Origin: Rhyzopertha dominica
Lineage: Eukaryota > Arthropoda > Insecta > Coleoptera > Bostrichidae
NCBI GenBank assembly: GCA_025024175.1
Contig: QCXZ01000137.1
Span: 28,945,327 to 29,009,326 of the forward strand
DNA: 64,000 nt
Direction: 5' to 3'
Under the pieces are notes generated by a model, which searched no databases, was not told the origin of the DNA, and saw only the letters and a program-made list of their open reading frames with translations. The position numbers were made by a program, and so were the translations under genes. Shown here piece by piece: positions 58,593 through 64,000 of this stretch. Each line of letters opens with the position of its first letter. The first letter of the stretch is position 1.

Positions 58593-59499
58593 GAGGGGCA
58601 TTTACTTGGAGCGATCGGGCAAAATGTAAACTATGCAACCCATGTTACCAGCGGGACATGGGACGTAAGAGGGTAGCCGATAGGATGACATCGCGCAAAG
58701 ATCAGACGGGCTAAACTAATATTCGGAAAATTGCTGATTATAGCGTGTGCATAAAAAAGTAAGCATGATATTAGTAACTTACTATGATATTATACTAGGT
58801 TATTCAAAATATGGAATAACCCATTTATTTCTGTAAATATGAACTATATAACATTTCATTCTAACTGCATGTCGACTATGATTTTTGGAGAAACTTTTAT
58901 AATAATTTTCATTCCGCCTCCCCATTGCTTCGGCAGACAGTAAATTAATGTGAAAGAGCTTTTAACATTAAACTTGTCACGTGTATTTAGACATAAAAGC
59001 TTAGAAATCCGGTCATATCGGAATAAATCGTATACCGCACGATCATTCCCGACAGGTTTGCATCTTAGCCTCACTGTGCTCTGGATACCATGCGACGGAT
59101 CTGGTGGGGATGGGCATTCGCATTCCGCTCTCTTGACGGGCTCGTGCGAAAGGGTTTGCGGTTTTAGATTTTTTGAATGTTTTTACTTATTTATCGTGCT
59201 CATGTTTTTGGTAGTGTACAAAGAAATATGTAGCTACAACGTGGAGTTCGAATTTTTCGTTTATGTGCCTTAGTTTTCGAGATATAACTCGCCAAAAATA
59301 CGCATTTTTAAGCAAAATATAACAACAAATATTTACTTTACCGTACCAAATTCAGAAAAAACTCGAACTCTACGTTGTAGCTACATCTTTTTTCATTGCC
59401 GTGTCGAAATTTCACTTCGAAAAAGTTTCGAATAACTCGGTAAAATGTAAAACGGTAGGTGCTTAAAATGACCCGATTCGCTCTAGGTAAACGCCCCTC
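58593..59499. mobile_element. TTAA-flanked non-autonomous element (piggyBac-like)
   Basis: Termini GAGGGGCATTTACTTGGAGC (left) and, inverse from the right, GAGGGGCGTTTACCTAGAGC match over about 28 bp with few differences. TTAA flanks both ends (58589-58592 and 59500-59503), the target duplication of the piggyBac superfamily, although piggyBac ends normally begin CCC. An internal inverted repeat pairs 59230-59257 with 59361-59384 (GTAGCTACAACGTGGAGTTC). No transposase is encoded in the 907 bp. Confidence 0.78.
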
Positions 59500-59578
59500 T
59501 TAATTGATTTTCTGAAAAAAAAAATCAATTCACTTGGATTTAAAATAAAATATAATAATACACTTCACAGCAATATAT
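59500..59578. other. Short spacer between the TTAA element and the solo LTR
   Basis: AT-rich, with an A run at 59515-59523. Confidence 0.5.
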
Positions 59579-60001
59579 TGTAGCGAGTCAGCGTCATCTG
59601 TGGACGGAAGTTACAGGCGTGTGGATGTGGTGGATGCAGGTAGTGATCCTAGCTACAAACAGATGGCAGGAAAATAGCAATACCGAGGTCGACTCTCCAG
59701 AGGATTCGATTTCGCCTGGAAGGTGTCGCTTCTGGAATGTTCGATGGGGGTATAAATAGCCCGACGCCGATGGAGAGAAGCGCGGCAGTTGCGAATTTCG
59801 AATAGCGATTATCGAGCGAACGAAAGGCTTAGTGAATAGGTGTTTTTAGTGCAAGTGTGTACAGCAGCGGTTTAGTGAATTAGTTGAGTTAACAGTAGTG
59901 TTTTGAACTAGTTGTGTATAGACTTAGTGTATTTAATACTAATGTTTTATAAAAGGAGTTAAGTCAGAAAGTCGCAGTTTTCGAATTCGTACTTCGTAAC
60001 A
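59579..60001 (+). mobile_element. Solo LTR (Gypsy-type)
   Basis: The 423-bp unit begins TGTAGCG and ends CGTAACA (TG...CA inverted ends) and is flanked by the 4-bp duplication ATAT (59575-59578 and 60002-60005). A TATAAATA box lies at 59751-59758, giving the plus orientation. It is more GC-rich than its surroundings. No primer site or coding sequence follows, so it is a recombination product of a full element. It is unrelated to the LTR at 6924-7190. Confidence 0.8.
59751..59758 (+). promoter_or_regulatory. TATA box within the solo LTR
   Basis: GGGTATAAATAGC sits 173 bp into the LTR, the position expected of the U3 promoter. The solo LTR could still act as a promoter toward 60000. Confidence 0.6.
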
Positions 60002-61528
60002 ATATGTACAGAACTTAGAAAGTTATGGCCGCTCTTGCGCACTCGGCCGCAACAGGTATTACTTTGTTATATTTATATGTACATAAAGTAAATTCATTAT
60101 TTATATATCAAATTAAAGCTAATTCTTTCTGTGTATGATTATACCTCTGCCTTTGCAAATGTGGCCCTAAATACACGAAGAGGTTGCGGTTAAATGCGCA
60201 AGAGCAACCATAACCTTTCAAGTTCTTAACATATTATTTCAATAACTATTATTTTAATGAAACATACTAGCGGACATACTTTGTTAGGCACCGCGGTAAA
60301 AATATATTTCCCCGTTCGTAATTATACGTAAAAATTAGATTTTGATTAAGAACTAGATGAACGCAGTAATCTCGTAGCCGGATCTCGTACTATATTAACT
60401 ATGGCAAAAATTCCATTAAATCACACCCTTGCAGCAAGTTTTAGACCCTAATTAGTAAAAAAAACAAGATACAAATATATATCTCTATACTGGAACATGA
60501 TCAAACATTAAATTGTATTTTGCTACTGTCGTACTTTTTTATACCTACTAGCACGAGTTATGTGGAGAATTTAGCGAATTTGTGGAATTTTTAAACCCGT
60601 CGACGTATAAAGCGACGTGAGGTGGGATTGTGCCAATATACTTTAATCCAGAAAAATGCCGTCTGAAATAACTAAGAATCAGATTGTGTCAGATAAGTTA
60701 AGATTGATATCGGGTGTGCTTCAGAGAGGTCCGACAAACCGACGGCTCTTGAACGCATTGGTGAAAGATGCTAGTCGCTTTGCTGCATTCTTTTCTGAAC
60801 TACTCCTTCATTTCTCACTGTCATTCACAGTTTAGAGGCTCGCTTGTTGCTGTTTTTGGATAAATACCTGACTTATCTGCCTTTCTTTTTTCGTTACTTG
60901 AGCCATTAGTCGTTGCCACCGCCAGATTGTTCTGGATGACGATGATGGTGTTTCGCACAGATAGATTAGCAGGTAAAGTGTACAACTGGTTCTATACGTG
61001 CAGTTCAGAAAACAAATAGAGCACATTAAATAGATGATTTGAAATTCAAGATCAAGGCAAGATAGCCGTTCTTGTACCGTGTAGTCGTGAATGAGATCTA
61101 TTTTTCACCGTCGCCTTTTCTTTATCGTTCTGTACCGGAATAAATCTTTCCACTTGAGTCACTGTTTCGTATACCATGTTTTCGTTTAATAAAGTTTTTT
61201 TTTAAATAAGATATTACTTTTTCAGTTCTTTTTCTAACTGCAGCTCCGCAAACATTTAGGACCTATATGGCCCAACTAAGTACTGAATGATTGACGCTTT
61301 TGTATTTGGTTTAGTGAAGATGTTTCAGTTACCGCATATAGGTAATTACGTCGTCACAAGAACATTAAATTAATCTGTAGCAATAAATTCATACAATAAA
61401 ACATAGCTCGGCGCGCTTATCTTACGCAGTAAGAAATTATCTGCTCATTGATTTATTGAAAAAGCATATGGTCACCATTACTTCTACTCCTGGTTATGGC
61501 TACGCTAAGTTAGTAGGGCTATGTAATG
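60002..61528. other. Non-coding DNA without recognisable genes
   Basis: No open frame or repeat end was recognised. Confidence 0.5.
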
Positions 61529-61530
61529 TA

Positions 61531-61750
61531 CACTCAAAGACTTAATTGAAGAAGCGCCTAGCTTTGGCACACGAATTGGGTAACGGTAGATGGCGGTAAC
61601 CAATTCGTTACAGATAAACGGCATTGCACCTTCCTAGCGGAGGAAGGTGCAATGCCGTTTATCGACTCTGTAACGAATTGGTTACCGCCATCTACCGTTA
61701 CTCAATTCCTGTGCCAAAGCTAGGCGTTTCTTCAATTAAGTCTTTGAGTG
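61531..61750. mobile_element. 220-bp perfect-hairpin MITE
   Basis: Two arms of about 105 bp are inverse copies with only a few differences, folding around GCACCTTCC-TAGC-GGAAGGTGC near 61640. Ends read CACTCAAAGACTTAATTGAA, and TA flanks both sides (61529-61530, 61751-61752). The high arm identity suggests it is young. It contains no gene; the 69-codon frame across it is a by-product of the palindrome. Confidence 0.88.
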
Positions 61751-61752
61751 TA

Positions 61753-63533
61753 CAATTGCGGCCGTTAAAAATGTCCCGGTCTCCACGGGTTAGGGTTGTC
61801 GAATATCACCTGAAAATTAGGCAACCACTATAACGTGCCTAAGGATGCGATTATTTTATCGCTCGAGCATGTCTAAGCTCCCAAACGGTAAATTTGGACG
61901 GCTCGTGTTACGTGGGACCACTTTATTTAGAGCTTGCACCTTAGGAATGCATACAAACGAACATAACTTTATTTTTGGTAACTTCGTATCTTTCGGATTT
62001 GAGTTAATAGTGGAATGAATTTGAATCGAACATCATTTAATAAATAAGTATGTAATCAATTTTGTGAAGGCCAGTACCTAATTATTTTAAGCTAACTATT
62101 ATAAATAAATTAGCGAATTGTGATACATTTGGAGTTGCAAACGAGAGATAATAAAAACGTGCAGATGACTGGTATAGTATACAGAATTTTTAGCCAAGTG
62201 TGTTCATTCGGTGAAATTCAAATTCGTTCAGAAGTAAAAAAAAATCAATACGACGACTTCTTTTTGTTTGATTAGTAAGAAATGTAAACTTTGTATTGGC
62301 AAAAAATAAGTAACATGATCGTATCTGGCAACCGCATGATGATACAAAAGCGAGTTGTGAAAAAATACAATGTTTATTTTTTTTGCAAACTTCGACGGGT
62401 AATCAGTCCGCCGTATATGCAGTATTATGAAAACCCTTGCGTTGTCACTAACTAACTTTTCCGCTAACACCTATTTTCGTTCAAAATACAAATCAATATA
62501 CAAATTACGCTTATTAGGAAATCCACGAAATTTGGTAAGGTGTAGAGAACTACCGATTAAAATCGCAAAGGTGCAATCTGCATATAACCTTTGTTCGGAA
62601 ACAGGTAAATTTTGGTCAGGCTCGGGCAGCTGAGTAAACATTCTCATCGTGTATAACTAGCAAACCGGCAATGCCCAGACCGCTAAATATAGTTTTAAAC
62701 AAACGTATTTGTATCATTATGCGGTTACTAGATACGATCATGTTACTTACTTTTTGCCAATACAAAGCTTACATTTTTTACTAATCAAACCTAAAAAGAA
62801 ATCGTCATTTTGATTATTTTACTTTACAACGAATTTACCAATTTGAATTGTCTGTATTTAAACATCGAATAAGCATACTTGTCTAAAAATTCTGTAACTA
62901 TACCAGTCATCTGGAAGGTTTTAATACATCTCTTTTGCAACTCAAAATGTATCACAATTCGTATTTGTATCATTATGCGGTTGCCAGATACGATCATGTT
63001 ACTTATATTTTGCCAATACAAAAATTACATTTCTTAATAATCAAACAAAAATCGTCGTCGTATTGATTTTTTTTACTTTAGAACGAATTCGAATTTTCTA
63101 TATTGTCACACCGAATGAATACACTTTGCTAATAATTCTGTATACTATACCAGTCATCTGCACGTTTTTATTATCTCTCGTTTGCAACTCAAAATGTATC
63201 ACAATTCGCTAATTTATTAGGTACTGGCCTTCACAAAACTGGTTAATACTTATTTATTAAATGGTGGTCGATTCAAATTCATTCCACTATTAACTCAAAT
63301 CCGAAAGATACGAAGTTATCAACAATAAAGTTATGTTCATTTGTATGTATTCTTAAGGTGCATGCTGTAAATAAAGTGGTCCCACGTAACACGAGCCGTC
63401 CAAATTTACCGTTTGGGAGCTTAGACATGCTCGAGCGATATGCTTAGGCACGTTATAGTGGTTGCCTAATTTTCAGGTGATATTCGACAACACTAACCCA
63501 TGGAGACCGGGACATTTTTAACGGCCGCAATTG
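61753..63533. mobile_element. 1.78-kb foldback element with about 590-bp inverted arms
   Basis: Left arm 61753-62348 and right arm about 62961-63533 are inverse copies. Both ends read CAATTGCGGCCGTTAAAAAT from outside in, with TA on each side (61751-61752 and 63534-63535). The left TA is shared with the hairpin MITE. The right arm's inner part (62961-63217) has a second direct copy at 62705-62960, so the element has three copies of that segment. The remaining centre, about 62349-62704, has no recognised gene. Confidence 0.85.
62705..63217 (+). repeat. Two-copy 256-bp direct duplication inside the foldback arm
   Basis: Both copies run from GTATTTGTATCATTATGCGG to CTCAAAATGTATCACAATTC, at 62705-62960 and 62961-63217, joined without spacer. 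The inner copy is more diverged. Confidence 0.8.
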
Positions 63534-63535
63534 TA

Positions 63536-64000
63536 CATGCTTGATGCTTGCAAAGCATGCACAAAGCGTAGAGAATTTGAGTATTAGAACAGGAAGATTC
63601 TATGATATATTCAACCATCATGTGGATGTTTCTATGATGCGTTGTTTATTTCATTACTCTATCCCAGAATCACTTGTTTCAGATATGTCCTTCGTATATT
63701 CTCGAAGATTACTTACTACCTAATTAATTTCATGCTTCTTGTATTACTAAACTGTTATTATTTCAACTCTCAACATCGTTATTTAGTTTATATCAACTTT
63801 GTTAAGGATATTTGTGTTTGATATATGCCGTTTGAAACCACCCACACTAACATTAGTTTAAACTCAAGCTAACAGAAGGAAGTTTTCCGCAGTGGAATAC
63901 ACGTTTTCTTTTTTCGTAGTTTACGTAGTGATCTAAGAACATCGTAATATCCTTAGGTAGTTATGATGTCGTTATGGTAACATCACCCGTTAGAGAATCA
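63536..64000. other. Non-coding DNA to the window end
   Basis: Nothing recognised. The 60-codon frame at 63541 lacks known motifs. Confidence 0.5.

Noticed and set aside
62228..62633. Open frames inside the foldback element
   Set aside because: They cross the arm/centre boundary, lack motifs and are not mirrored in the opposite arm.

Overview
The window is animal nuclear DNA, almost certainly from an insect. It is AT-rich, carries scattered N calls, and has no bacterial-style gene packing. The evidence for an insect is the set of mobile elements: an env-bearing Gypsy-type errantivirus, Penelope-like elements, several lineages of non-LTR retrotransposon, Tc1/mariner-type transposase fossils, tRNA-derived SINEs and many palindromic TA- or TTAA-flanked elements. 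The order cannot be fixed from this sequence.

Region 1-7190 (minus strand) is the one largely intact coding unit: an errantivirus with 5' LTR, tRNA-Ser-type primer binding site, a leader with a tandem repeat, gag, a canonical -1 slippery heptamer, a 1442-codon pol frame and an open env frame that runs off the left edge. Its pol holds, between RNase H and integrase, an extra domain that reads as a TARG1/OARD1-type macrodomain (ADP-ribosyl hydrolase) with both catalytic residues at the family spacing. The integrase of this copy has Asn where the third acidic residue of the D,D-E triad is expected.

Region 7191-16270 holds one possible 76-nt host exon (8138-8213), a Tc1/mariner-type fossil (8930-9843), a terminal-inverted-repeat element filled with nine 141-bp tandem units and one inverted unit (11053-12728), and a decayed non-LTR retrotransposon (12850-14720).

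Region 16270-24100 holds inverted tRNA-like repeats, a 1.3-kb TA-flanked element with about 380-bp arms, Penelope-like endonuclease and reverse transcriptase remnants, hammerhead-ribozyme-like motifs and another non-LTR fragment.

Region 24100-52000 is mostly sequence without recognisable genes, broken by TE fossils: Tc1 at 31 kb, SINE heads at 32 kb, a 1.1-kb TA-flanked inverted-repeat element at 34.8 kb, and RT fragments at 36.7, 38.9 and 41 kb.

Region 52000-64000 holds an RTE-like fragment, SINEs, a transposase fossil interrupted by a 234-bp inverted hammerhead dimer with a 12-bp target duplication, a possible signal-peptide first exon (58114-58156), a TTAA-flanked element, a solo LTR with ATAT duplication, and two abutting palindromic elements at 61.5-63.5 kb.

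No complete host gene, tRNA, rRNA or CRISPR array could be supported. The strongest leads are the macrodomain-carrying errantivirus, the hammerhead-like motifs, and the unusual density of inverted-repeat elements.
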